Shown here: positions 33,869 through 45,900 of the stretch, piece by piece
Numbering within the stretch: the first letter of the stretch is position 1
Layout of the letters: each line of letters opens with the position of its first letter
Source of the DNA: Beroe forskalii
Taxonomy: Eukaryota > Ctenophora > Nuda > Beroida > Beroidae
Direction: 5' to 3'
DNA length: 64,000 nt
Assembly: GCA_011033025.1 (NCBI GenBank)
Contig: WFMF01000081.1
Span: 124,001-188,000, forward strand
Notes under the pieces: generated by a model
Told to the model about the DNA's origin: nothing
Databases searched by the model: none
Seen by the model: only the letters and a program-made list of their open reading frames with translations
Position numbers and translations under genes: made by a program

Positions 33869-35057
33869 CCGACATTTCATCTCGCGACACTTCATCTTAC
33901 GACATTTCATCTCCGACACTTCTTCTCAAAGTACGAAATTTCATCTCGTACTGTTTATCGATTGTATCTTAAAGTACGACGTTTGATCTCCAGAGTGCGA
34001 CGTTTCATATCAAAGGGTACGACATTTCATCGCTGGGTACAACACTTCATCTCAGGGTAGGAAACTTGATCTCAGGGTACGACACTTCATCTCAACGTAC
34101 GACACTTCATCTCAGTGTACGACCCTTCATCTCAGACTGCGACATTTCATCTCTGGGTACAACACTTCATCTCAGGGTACGACACTTCATCTCAGGGTAC
34201 AACATTTCGTCTCTGGATACGACACTTCACCTCAGACTGCGACATTTCATCTCTCGGTAAGACACTTCATCTCAAGGAACGGCACTTCATCTTAGGGTAC
34301 GACACTCCACCTCAGACTGCGACATTTCATCTCTCGGTACGACAATTCATCTCAGGGTACGACACTTCATCTCAGACTTCGACACTACATCTCCAAGGCT
34401 ACGACACTTCATCTCTGGGGATGACACCTCTTATCAGGGTAGGAAACTTGATCTCAGGGTACGACACTTCATCTCAACGTACGACACTTCATCTCAGTGT
34501 ACGACCCTTCATCTCAGACTGCGACGTTTCGTCTCTGGGTACGACACTTCATCTCAAGGTACGACACTTCATCTCAGTGTACGACCCTTCATCTCAGACT
34601 GTGACATTTCATCTCTAGGTACGACACTTAATCTCAGACTGCGACACTTCATCTTTTGGAACGACACTTTAATTTAGGGTACGTTATTTCATCTCTAGGT
34701 ACGACACTTCATCTCAGACTGCGACATTTCATCTCTGTGTACGAAACTTCATCTCAGACTGTGACATTTCCTCTAGGTACGGCACCTCATCTCAGGATAA
34801 GACACTTCATCTCAGGTACGACATTTCATCTCAGGGTAAGACACTTTATATCTGGGTACAACACTTCATCTCGGGGTACGACACTTCATCTCAGATTGCG
34901 ACACTTCATCTCTGGGAACGACACTTAATCTCAGGGTACGAAACTTCTTCTCGGGGAACGACACTTCATCTCAGACTGCGGCATTTCATCTCAGACTGGG
35001 ACGTTTCATCTCTAGATACGACACTTCATCTCAGACTGCAACACTTCATCTCTGGGA
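33869..35057 (+). repeat. 20-bp tandem repeats of the left foldback arm
   Basis: About sixty units near GACACTTCATCTCAGGGTAC run in this orientation, alternating with variants ending ACTGC or TGGGTAC. The open frames of up to 172 aa through the repeats are by-products. Confidence 0.92.
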
Positions 35058-35929
35058 AGTGTCGTACCCTGAGATGAAGTGTCGCAGTGAAAGATGAAGT
35101 ATCATACCCGCCAGAGAGAGTGTCGCTGTCTGAAGTGAATTGTCGTACCCAGAGATGAAGTGTCGTACCTAGAGATGAAGTGTCGCAGTCAGAGATGAAG
35201 TGGATCGCAGTCAGAGATGAAGTGTCGTACCCTGAGATGAAATTTCGTCGTCTGAGATGAAGTGTCGTACCCAGAGATGAGATGTCGTACCTTGAGATGA
35301 AGTATTGTACCCTGAGATGAAGTGGCGTACCCAGAGATGAAATGTCGTACCCAGAGATGAAGTGTCGCAGTCTGAGATGAAGAATCATGACGAGAGAAGA
35401 AGTGTCGTACCGAGAGATGAAATGTCGCAGTCTTAGATGAAGTGTCGTTCCACTTCCATGAGATGAAGTGTCGTACCCTGACTTGAAGTGTCGTACCCTG
35501 AGAGTGAGATGAAGCGTCGTATCCTGAGATGAAGTTTCTTTCATTGAGATGAAGTGTCGCAGTCTGAGATGAAGTGCCTTATCCAGAGATGAAATGTCGT
35601 AGTCTGAGATGAAGTGTCGCAGTCTGAGATGAAGAATCGTGACGAGAGATCATGTTTCATACCCTGATAAAAATGTCATCCCCAGAGATGATGTGTCGTA
35701 GCCTTGGAGATAAAACCCCGCAATCTTGAGATCAAATGTCGTACTTTACAGTACAATAGTAGTATAGTACAATCAAGTTCCAGTAAGAGATGAATTGTCG
35801 TACCCTTTGAGATGAAACGTCGCACCCTGGAGATCAAACGTCGTACTTTAAAATACAATCGATAAACAGTAGTACGAGATGAAATTTCGTACTTAGAGAA
35901 GAAGTGTCGGAGATGAAATGTCTCTTTTC
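35058..35929 (-). repeat. 20-bp tandem repeats of the right foldback arm
   Basis: This is the same unit in reverse orientation (GTACCCTGAGATGAAGTGTC). The right block is about 300 bp shorter than the left, so copy number has changed independently since the arms formed. Confidence 0.92.
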
Positions 35930-37310
35930 ATGGTCAAAGAGATACTGCTTGCTTGCTCCTCCTTCTCTATCAGTCACGTGAACCTTGTTCTGCTCGATCA
36001 TTGGTTGAGGGAGTGTCCCTTGCTTTGTCATGTGATCTGACTGGGGACACTCGACTCCTGATTGGGATGTACAATTTTAACCTTGTATAGTACTAATGTA
36101 TTTCTTGGCTATCAATGTATAAACTTAAGCTTCCATTTTCCAACTAATCGCAATAATCAGCGTGAAAATGGCACTGGCAAGACTTGCTGATTCTAAAATC
36201 ATCTGTTATCTGCGTCTATCGTAGATTATAGTAGATTGGTATCAGAAAATTTCATGGTGCCCAGATTTTGAGCGACGGTTCATACCGTTATCTTGGCCGT
36301 TTCCCAATCATCTAAATCAAAAGAGTACGAATTCGCAATCTCGGACAACAGAAGTACAGGTCTAATCCCTGACTATGGGATTAGACATGATTGCGAGCGA
36401 CATTCCTTCGTTTTGAATCCGCTTTGTCCGACTTTATCAGACCCAGGGAGTCTGGCAACGCCAGACATAATCCCTTCAAGTTCATGACTGATACTTCTAT
36501 ACTCATGATTAAAAAGAACAAAACAATAAAACGGATTTTTATTGTTTCTCATTTCACAGATATCGGGATCAGGTTAAGCTTCAAGACTGCCGAACGATGA
36601 AATAGAATTAGGTAGAGGGCCTACTCGTTAAAATGTAACGAACTAGGTCACTGTTGACTGGATTTCTTCATGGTCAAAGAGATACTGCTTGCTTCCTCCT
36701 CTATCAGTCACGAGAACCAATTGTTCTGCTCGGTCATTGGTTGAGGGAGAGTGTCCTCTGCTTTGTCATGTGATCTGACTGGGGACACTCAGCAGTCACA
36801 TGCACCCTGACTCCTGATTGGGATGTACATTGTACAATTTTAACCCTGTATAGTACTAATGTACTTCCCAGCTCTCAATGTATAAACTTAAGCTTCTATT
36901 TTCCAAGTAATCGCAATTATCAGCTTGAAAATGGCAATGGCAAAACTTGCTGATTCTTAAATCATTTGCTATCTGCGTCTATCATAGATTGGTTCAGAAA
37001 ATTCCAATATTATCCAATAAAGATAAGTCTTGCCAATGCCATAGATAGCACAGAATTGACACGGACAACTCAGATCCGCGAACGCGCATAGAATCACAAT
37101 TGCGCGCGCGGAATCCTGAGCGCGCACAAAGTACTAGCAGGCGGATCACGTGACAGGTCACGTGATGTGACGTCACGAAACAGAAAAACGCCCAGAGGCA
37201 AAGGAAGACATTGTCCAATTTCAAAAAACTTGATATCCTCGTGATCAGCTCACTGAGATCTACAATCGAGTCAAAGTGCCTAAAAAACTTTGAAAAAAGG
37301 GCGCACCCTA

Positions 37311-37711
37311 TTTGTAAAAGCACACTTGCAGCAGAAAGTTGGGCAATGGTAGAAGCTACTGAGTCCTGTGAGCTCATCACTGCTCAATTGCAAGAATACC
37401 TTTCTGTTACCAAGATACCAACCTTTTGCTTTACAGACTGCAAATCCCTCTTTGATGCAATACATACAACCAATATAACTGTTGAAGATAGAGGATTGTG
37501 CACTACAATTGCTTCCCTCAGACAAAAGGTTAATCAGAAAGAGTTGGTTGTGCATTGGATTGAAACCAAATACCAGCTTGCTGACTCCCTAACAAAAGCT
37601 GGGGCATCTTCTGTTATTCTTTGCAATGTTTTGAAATCTGGAAACTTTCCAACTAACTTGTTCATCTTGTATTCAACAATTAATAACTTTATCATCTTAT
37701 ATATAAAGTAA
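37311..37711 (+). pseudogene. Copia-type RNase H, 3' half after insertion
   Basis: The open frame after the TSD carries STLAAESWAMVEATESCEL, FTDCKSLFDAIHTT, DRGLCTTIASLRQ and HWIETKYQLADSLTKAGAS, ending in a stop at 37,709. These are the RNase H landmarks of Copia polyproteins (STLAAE, DCKSLFD, W(V/I)(P/E)xxxQLAD.LTK). Removing the foldback element and one TSD copy would restore one frame across the join with WQSKKIQRVCK. The copy is therefore a dead insertion target, and the rest of its pol gene is absent. Confidence 0.88.
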
Positions 37712-38395
37712 AGTCACACGTGAATAATGTTTGTCTGTGCTTCCGTATACAATTAAATCTGAGCTTGCCAAGAAAATATCAAGAGAAACGAAGGCTAAGC
37801 TGGGCTAAGTCGCGCCGTTGCTATGGATACAGGTATTCTGCACGTGCAGATTATGATCAGTTCTATGCGAGTGCTTTCTGATACGTTGTTGATTGCTGCG
37901 TTTTAGCGTTTGAACGAACGAAGTGTTTACTGTTTTTCATTTGAAATTCAAGATCTGAAAATAGAGAACGGGTATGGCTGGCATCGTGGAGGCTATTTCC
38001 GTTAGCATCTCTCCAAATATTTGTGACAGACGTCGGTCGATTTAAATCAATGCTGAGTTGATGGTAACGGAAAAATGTGAATTTACAGCAGTTTAAGATT
38101 GAACAAAATCAAAATCAAACTGAATCGAATTTGGGCATAGCTCATTGCGATATTGGAATACTGCTCTTGGCGTAAATCAATGCTTTGATTCAACGTTCAG
38201 TATGAGTACGATCATCGGTTTTAATTTTCAGATTTAAATTCATCATAAAAGCAAATTATAATGATCAAAACTTGCACGGTCCAGCATGACTAAAAGTAAC
38301 CAACGAATAATGGTAAATTGTGCTCCTTCATAAACTTTTTTGAGAGCTTATTATTTGGTCCTGTATTATCTAGCAGGCCCAACGGGCCTTTCTAG
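37712..38395 (+). mobile_element. Helitron-like element; clear 3' end at 38,395
   Basis: The 3' end has AGGCCCAACGGGCCT, a perfect hairpin, then TTCTAG followed by TA. The same hairpin closes the element ending at 25,363. The left end is uncertain; ATGTTTGTCTG at about 37,727 resembles the left part of the 49,085 element. No coding is seen. It probably inserted into the untranslated 3' part of the Copia copy. Confidence 0.45.
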
Positions 38396-39063
38396 TATTT
38401 AATAAAACTGCTGTCTTTCATTGAAAGTAACAATTATGATTCAAGCCAAATAACTACTCCACAATATCAACTGACAGTTTCGATTCATAACTTTTAAACT
38501 TACAACACAACACATATTAAATTAACTAACTGAGAATGTTGTGTTACACTATGTGGAGATCCTGAAGAAGAAATATTTAATTTCGAAACTGACAGTCGAT
38601 TAGTGGTATACATAGTGTGTGGGTTTGATATCATTTTTGAGATTTGTGTTTCACTGCATCAATGATCAATCACTTCAAACATAACTTTATCATGATGCTA
38701 AATTAGCCGGTTATATATTTATGACCTTTGTGTTATTCTCAGGATAACACATGAAACAACCATTTGTGTGATTGATGTATTTGAAATTTAAGTGATGTAA
38801 TATTTTTATTCATCTTCCAATAAAGTAATTTATAAATTATTTAAACTTTTAAATTTAATATCTATTTGTATTGTGTGAGATACCCTCTTATTTTTTTTAT
38901 TAATTTGCCTTGAGAAATCATATTCATATTTTTAAATATAACTGTCGAAGTCTGTCATATACTTGGTGGTCTTACTATTTGATATAGATTGAAGTCAACC
39001 TTTTATATTTGTTAATTTTTATTAAGGGTTCTATTGCCACATAATTTATTTCATACTTTAGAG

Positions 39064-39252
39064 TAAAAGAGGGGAGATTGTGAATATGTGTTTTCTATTT
39101 ACTAATTGACATACTATCTCAGGTAATGTCAATTCATTGTATTACCGTGGGGCCTTACTAATATCAGTGTGTGTGTGTGTGGTGTTCTTTATTACCTGTG
39201 TTATACCTATTACAATACTGGTTTCATTGTGAGTCCACTCTATAGAATTACA
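39064..39252 (+). other. Possible Copia polypurine tract and 3' LTR
   Basis: AAAAGAGGGGAGAT is a good polypurine primer tract, followed by TGTGAATATG. A segment starting TG at 39,079 and ending ...TTACA at 39,252 would be a 174-bp LTR. I see no second LTR in the window to confirm it. Confidence 0.3.
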
Positions 39253-39253
39253 C

Positions 39254-40144
39254 ATGTGGTGGATATTTCCTGTTCTGGATTTACTATTCTTACAAAAATG
39301 CACAGCAACTAATAGTGCAGATATTGCAGCTAAATGTAGTTTAGCTAGTGATAAGACAGGATTCATATTGGACTTTGACCCTAAAACACGAACAGATGAC
39401 GAAGGAGATGAAATAAACTTCAGATGTTCCATCAACAAAAATTTAGCTGATGGATGCCAGACTCAACTTGAGTCGGTGCTTAACACCACTGTTCTTGCCA
39501 TAAATGGATCAGTTACAAACACTAGTGGTACAATGGATGATGAATATAAGATCTTTACTATCATACTGGACTATGAGTCTCATAATAAACAGAGTTTCTC
39601 CTGCACAGCACAAGCTGACACATTAACAATTACATCAAATTCAAAGACCATAAGTAACATAGATGAACTTTTTCATGTGAACCTGGCTGCATCTCTTAAC
39701 AAAGCTATTGCTGGGCAGAGCTATGAGCTTAACTGCACTGTAGAGAATGAGCGTGCTAAGGATAAAATGGACTTCTATGTTTCTGTCAATGAAGAAGATA
39801 GTTCACGTATCGATTGTGACTCAACAGAGCTTGTTCTCTGCAGAATATATCCACCAAAGGGCGATTCTCTTTCTTCCATTCTCATGGTTAACACTTCAGA
39901 AGATGTTGAAAAAGACACCCACTACACTTATTACTGCTCAACTACACGTAATACTTATCACCCTTATCACTTTATCAACATGAATCTGATAGAATTGAAA
40001 TAATTGTTATTCCAATTAATAAAGAATGGATTAAATATGTAAGTGGGTTTGTGCTGTGCCTACAGTTGCTATTATATGCTTTATAGCTGCAATCATAGAA
40101 TGTGTGAGACGTAAAAGCTTCAGTTGTACTTCTGACCTTCTTTA
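39254..40144 (+). pseudogene. Intronless Ig-domain type I membrane protein, frame-shifted
   Basis: The main frame (249 codons from ATG 39,254) starts with a hydrophobic leader (WWIFPVLDLLFLQK). Two immunoglobulin-like segments follow, one with INFRCSIN...FSCTAQADTL, the other with YELNCTV...YTYYCSTT. Several N-glycosylation sequons are present (NTT, NGS, NTS, NCT). It stops at 40,001, but coding resumes in shifted frames: EIIVIPINKEWIKYV, then AVPTVAIICFIAAIIECVRR, a transmembrane helix with a basic stop-transfer end, and a short cytoplasmic tail to about 40,144. Two indels therefore separate ectodomain and membrane anchor. It is a decayed retrocopy or a captured gene; no family can be named. 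It is enclosed by retroelement pieces. Confidence 0.5.
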
Positions 40145-41490
40145 AGGAACCAAAAGATAAATGTCCTACTATTTCTGTTGTTGGCATCCCCAAGGAGCTT
40201 AATAAACTAATAAAGAAAGTAGTGATGTAATCTATAACACTCTTCTCAGACAAAATCTTTAAATAAGTGATTGTTTGAAAAATAGCACCTCTGTATTTGA
40301 AATTCTATCAGTGAAGCCTCTCAAATCTAATGATAATGTTAAACAGGCAATCATTAAGATCAGTGATGATATCAGGTATGCCATCAAAACAAGAGCAATA
40401 AATTATTCTATGGTCTGGTATCCTGTCCAGTCTATGACCAGCTGCACATCAAAAGGTGTCACAAATGTCAAGGATTTGGTCACTATTCCAAGGAATGCTC
40501 AAAGTCTACTTGCTGTGGAATTTGTGCCTCACCTGATCATCAAACTCAGAATTGCACCCCCAAAGATTCGTCTGATATTCAATCAAAATATAGTTGTTGT
40601 AACTGCACTAAAGCTGGAAAAACTGGAGATGATGTGAAGAAACCTGCTTTCTCTAATGACTGCCCTTCATATCGAGAGAAGCAAGACAAGCTTAAAGCCT
40701 CTATCTCTTATTACTCAAAAAACTAGCCAAATCAAAAGTGGTATCTCAATCTTATCTCAAAGTTCTTGTCTGGAACTCCAGAAGTATTAATAATAAATGT
40801 TCAGATACTATGTGCTTACTTCAAGATGACTCAATAAGTCAATAGATGTTGCACTCCTGATCCTCACTGAAACCTGGCTCACTGACCAATCAAATGCTAT
40901 CACTGCTGACATTAAATCATATGGATATACAATCTTACATGGCCATAGATCAAACACAAAGGGTGGTGGTGCTGCCCTTTTGTTCAGGTCTTCTCTCCAG
41001 TTTAATCCTGTTTATTTGAAAATCAATGATATCAGCACATTTGAATACACTTCTGCTGCTCTGAACTGTTATGTTGGCATGAAAATACTTTTCATCACAA
41101 TTTACCGTACAGGGCCAGTTATAAAAAAGTTCTTTGAAGATCTTGACCATCTGCTAGGAGTTGCTAGTATGAAAAGTAACTACATGCTGATTAGTGGGGA
41201 TTTTAATATCCACATGGAGTCAATCAATGACTATTCTGCTGAACTTGAACAAGTAGCTGCTTCATATGGTTTTTATCAAGTAATAAATCAACCTACTCAT
41301 ATCAAAGGAGGCTTGATAGATCTTCTATTTGATAACAGCAATATCCTAGACCATTCCACATTGCAAGTGAAAAGTGAATTTTCATTGAGTGACCATTACC
41401 CTGTTTCTTGTTCCACCAAGACCTTTCAAGTAGATCACAAAAAACCAAAAATTATATCAATGCGTGATCTGAAACCCATTAACAAAGATC
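40138..41490 (+). pseudogene. Degenerate LINE fragment (ORF1 3' part plus endonuclease)
   Basis: It starts with CPTISVVGIPKELNKL, the counterpart of PTITVVGF in the intact LINE. After frameshifts come the zinc knuckles CHKCQGFGHYSKEC and CCGICASPDHQTQNC. The endonuclease follows with TETWL, GGGAALLF, YRTGP, GDFNIHMES and SDHYPVSC. The family is the same as the 25-30 kb element but clearly diverged, so it is an older, distinct lineage on the opposite strand. It ends abruptly at about 41,490, where Ty3/gypsy sequence takes over. No RT remains. Confidence 0.8.
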
Positions 41491-42150
41491 TGTTATCAAG
41501 AACGGCAGGGAAGAATCCCAAGCTTGAACCTAACTGGATCATTGGACCATATATAATTGAGCAGAAGATTGGCCCTGTGAATTATGCTATCAAAGGTCCA
41601 AAAAGGGGATCCAAGGTCTATCATCATAACATGCTTAAACCAGCATTGTATTCTTTGGAACCAAACTGGGTTCCATCTACATGTGGGCAAACCAGTGACC
41701 CACTGACCCTGATGAGAATTTAATACAACCCTGCTGCATTGTTGTCCCTATTACAAAACCATTGTCAAACCCAGGAACTGATGCAGGGTTGCAAAACACA
41801 TTGGATGTTCAACAATTTTCAAATAATGTATTCAATCAAGAGAGTGTTCAATCAGATGAGGCCCCAGCATATGTTTCTCAGAGGGGCCGGGTTGTCAAAA
41901 GTGTGCAACGATTTGGAATCAATGATTGATATAATTTCAACTGCTAATCAAATTTAACTTGTAATGCTTTTATGGAGGAGTATTTCTGCTTATCTTGAAC
42001 CTTTTAATAATGATGTATCTTTGGAATGATTGATTTACCAGGGATATATTTTAAATTGATTTTTAAACTTTTGATTTTTTAAACTTTTGATTTTTATATA
42101 GCTTTAATGTATTTCTAGTTTTAACCATGTATTTTTTAGGAGGGGAGTGG
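41491..42150 (+). pseudogene. Ty3/gypsy integrase C-terminus and polypurine tract
   Basis: The frame continues from the LINE endonuclease without a stop into LEPNWIIGPYIIEQKIG and YHHNMLKPALYSLEP. This is the GPY/F module at the end of Ty3/gypsy integrases (GPY..., HHNMLKP). The frame stops at 41,721. The polypurine tract AGGAGGGGAG at 42,140 leads directly into TGTCAGGGTTACTTTG, a typical LTR start. Everything upstream in pol is missing. Confidence 0.75.
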
Positions 42151-42500
42151 TGTCAGGGTTACTTTGTGAACCTATTTATATTATTATATTGGGATCCAAT
42201 TGATTCATATATCTTATATCATTTTATCATATCATTCTCATTGTATCAGTTTTGGACCAAAACTGGTAGTTAAATAAGTCTGAAACTGAATTAATTTTGC
42301 TATATCTTTGTCATTTATGGATGAAAATGCTTCAAATTTTCAGAGACTTATGCCATAAACTGTATCCATGCAAATTCTGGTATCAAAATTTGGACATTCA
42401 CAGATGGTTTCATGATGTGAAATGGTCAGAATTTTCATGCAGCACTTTCAGCCCAAAACTGATCAATGTTGCACACAGTTTAGCAGGGCTGGATATTGAT
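42151..42500 (+). other. Probable start of a Ty3/gypsy 3' LTR
   Basis: It begins TGTCAGGGTTACTTTGTGAA immediately after the polypurine tract. The right end is not defined and no matching 5' LTR is in the window. Confidence 0.45.
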
Positions 42501-42958
42501 GGTCCACTATCCTCTTGATTGAGAGTTGATGCCCTCAAGTCTCAGTAATGTAGCTATAATTTGAGCACTAGGGTATGCAAAATATTTCAAGGGACTGGTA
42601 GGAAAATGAGGCTTATCTTTGATGTGATTAGACATTTTCATTTTCCCTAAAATGTGAGACTTTGCAAGGGACACTTTCAGGGTATGAAATGTAATGCATA
42701 CTAGTCTCCATACCCTCTGGCTAAATCACTGTAGCCCCGTGATGACTTCTAAACTTAAGTCGTTGATTCCTGGATGATGAACCCTAGGTGACCCCCAGGT
42801 GGGTCTCAAATCTGGATTTCTGATGCAACAGGAAACTCTTCAATTATCCATCTATTAGACTCTTCCTATTTGCAATGAATTCCATTGCATGTGTAAATAA
42901 ATTGAATGAAGCAACTTTCTTGCACTAATGCAATGTTTGAAATTGCCCATTAGCTGTT

Positions 42959-45900
42959 ATGAGGAGTGCAGTGTATGGAGAAAGCCCTGAACCTGGTGAT
43001 GCAGACCCCCTTGTCAGTGAAGAGGTGGTAGGCAATGTTTCTAAGATGTGTGTCCTCCCTCCTGGATACAGGGGTCCACCAAGAAAGGGACATCTCATAT
43101 TTGATGCCAACTTTGAGAGTGGTTTGTGGATAGGAAAAGAAATTTTCATACCTTTTTCATGCATTTATGACCATTCAATGATACAACTATCAGCTGTTTT
43201 AACTTGCATGAAATTATAATTTTCTTTATCAAAGTATCTGTAGTATTTCCCTGAAGGAACTGCAGTCTTATTTCTATCAGATAATCTGTGCTCCTTATTA
43301 CTTATTGATCAAATAATTTAATTTGCTGTGCTCTTGCAGGGAATCTTGGGAGAGTTGACTACATAACTGAGATAGAGTATGATATCTTCATCAGACCTGA
43401 CACTTGTAACCCTCGTTTTAGAGTGTGGTTCTATTTCACTGTAGAGAACATCAAAGCTGACCAGGTACCTATTTACTCTACTTGTAAATATTACATTTGC
43501 TTGTAAATCTACTCTAAATCTACTTGTAGATATTACTCTACTTGTAAATATTACATCATATTTGATAATGTACTTGTTGTTTGACTGTGAAATATTGCAC
43601 TCAATAGCCATTGCAGTTGCACTGTTTATAATATTATATTATTTATTTCTACATAATAAATCAGTGATGCTATTATCTTGTAACCTTGTAATAAGATGTT
43701 TTTTGTCAGCAGATGATTGATAAGATGCTTCTCTTTTCATTTCAGAGAGTGATATTCAACATAGTTAACTTCAGTAAAACTAAGAGTTTGTACAGAGAAG
43801 GGATGAGTCCAGTAGTCCGGTCCACGTCAAGACCAAAATGGTAAGCTGATATAGGTCCTTCTAAACAAGGTAATAAAGCTCTGTTGATTCTACTAACAGG
43901 GACTGGTCGAATCAAGCCAAAACAAGCCGAACAAGCCAAAGTCACCCCGAAGCAACCCAAAATTCAAAGACCTCCCCAAATCATGCCAAAACGATCCGAA
44001 ACAAGCCAAAACAAGGGAATCAACCCGAATCAACCCCAAACCCTAACCCGGGTTGATTTGGGTTGATTCGGGTTGATTCGCTTGTTTCTGGTTGATTTGC
44101 TTGTTTTGCTTGATTTGGGGAGGTTTTTGGGTTGGTTTGGGGTGGTTTAGGTTTGTTCCACTTGTTTCGGCTTGTTTCAGCTTGATTCGGCTTGTAGTAT
44201 CGACGAATAAAGGTATAAAGCTCATGTGGAGTGATGAAATATGATGCTCTGAAATGGCCATGTTTTGAAACTTTCATCTTGTTAGAAAAACTCAGCTAAC
44301 CTACAACTTCACAGGCAGAGGGTTCCAGGAAAGAATGTATTCTATTACAAGTGCCCAGATCACAGGAAGAACTATGTCATGTCATTTGCATTCCAGTTTG
44401 ATAAGGAAGACGACGTGTATGAGGTAAGCAATCATTATACTTTCTTTGAAATTCATACCTATTCGGTGTAAAAAAATAGTACAATGTTAGTATATTCCTT
44501 GCATTGTTCAAAGCAGTATCTTCTTGTAAAAACAATTACGGGGTGGGGGGTCGGGGATATGTAACGGCTGATCAGTAACGGAATAAGGCAGTGTTTGAAT
44601 TTCAATGGTTCCGGTATAATTGAAATAAAAATATAAGTTTCTCACTCTCACAAGTGAGTTTACAAAACTGCTATTTTGGTAAAATGAAAAAAAAATATAG
44701 CGAATCATGAATATAGTTCAGAATTCTTTTGTTCTTTATTGTTGTTCCCTGCTGTTCCACTATTGGTATCCACAAAGATGCGTTTCATAGGGTTCACGGA
44801 AATTCAGTAAATGTAATGGTGGCAGCAAGCAAATGTTAGGTCTTTAGGTCTTTCCTCTCAACTATATATTTTCAGTGTTTGCTATACTCTAGTCCTCTAG
44901 TCAGATTTGTCAGCCGGAATTGCAGTGTTACCAAGTACGCGCTATAACAATGAGGCCAAATCCGAGACAACAAGCCAGTCTTGCTGTTCATGGAACTTTT
45001 GTATGTTCTCTTTTGTCGGATATTAGCAATGAGGCTCTCTGAGGCAGACTCAGCAGAGTATAGTCCTTCTGAGGCAGACTCAGCAGAGTATAGTCCTTCT
45101 GGTGCAGGCTCAGCAGAGTATAGTATCTCTGAGACAGACTCAGCAGAGTATAGCCCCTCTGGTGCAGGCTCAGCATAGTATAGTATCTCTGAGGCGGGCT
45201 CAGCAGAGTAAAGTCCCTCTGGTGCAGGCTCAGCAGAGTATAGTATCTCTGAGGCAGGCTCAGCAGAGTATAGTGAATAGTCCCTCTGGTGCAGGCTCAG
45301 CATAGTATAGTATCTCTGAGGCGAGCTCAGCAGAGTATAGTCCCTCTGAGGCTGGCTCAGGAGAGTATAGTCCCTCTGAGGCAGGCTCAGCAGAGTAAAG
45401 TCCGTCTGAGGGAGGCTCATCAGAGTATAGTCCCTCTGAGGGAGGCTCATCAGAGTATAGTCCCTCTGAGGCAGGCTCAGCAAGGTATAGTCCCTCTGAA
45501 GCAGGCTCAGCAGAGTATAGTCCCTCTGAGGCGGGCTCAGCAGAGTATAGTCCCTCTGGTGCAGGCTCAGCAGAGTATAGTATCTCTGAGGCAGGCTCAG
45601 CAGAGTATAGTCCCTCTGAGGCAGACTCAGCAGAGTATAGTCCTTCTGGTGCAGGCTCAGCAGAGTATAGTATCTCTGAGGCAGACTCAGCAGAGTATAG
45701 TCCCTCTGGTGCAGGCTCAGCAGAGTATAGTCCCTCTGAGGCAGGCTCAGCAGAGTATAGTCCTTCTGGTGCAGGCTCAGCAGAGTATAGTCCCTCTGAT
45801 GCAGACTCAGCAGAGTACAGTCCCTCTGATGCAGGCTCAGCTGAGTATAGTCCTTCTGAGGCAGGCTCAGCAGAGTATAGTCCCTCTGATGCAGGCTCAG

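Larger units (their letters stand above)
32462..37310. mobile_element. Foldback transposon, 4.85-kb near-palindrome
   Basis: The left end TAGGGTGCGCCCTTTTTT is the reverse complement of the right end, and the match continues with small differences through unique arms 32,462-33,868 and 35,930-37,310. It includes ATCACGTGACCTGTCACGTG and the blocks around 32,880/36,880. Each arm then runs into 20-bp tandem repeats that also face each other, meeting near 35,057. Each unique arm contains an internal direct duplication of about 280 bp (32,835-33,115 and 33,590-33,875 on the left). A perfect 9-bp target duplication flanks it. Long inverted arms with inner tandem repeats and 9-bp duplication are hallmarks of Drosophila FB-type elements (Mutator-like size of duplication). 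No transposase is encoded, so it is non-autonomous. Confidence 0.92.

Noticed and set aside
33710-35544. Several ORFs of 60-172 aa inside the 20-bp repeats
   Set aside because: All are readings of the foldback tandem repeats, with no non-repeat coding sequence.
40036-40062. Tiny intron (GTAAGT...ACAG) that would rejoin the Ig-protein frame
   Set aside because: At 27 bases it is far too short for splicing; frame-shifting indels explain the break better.
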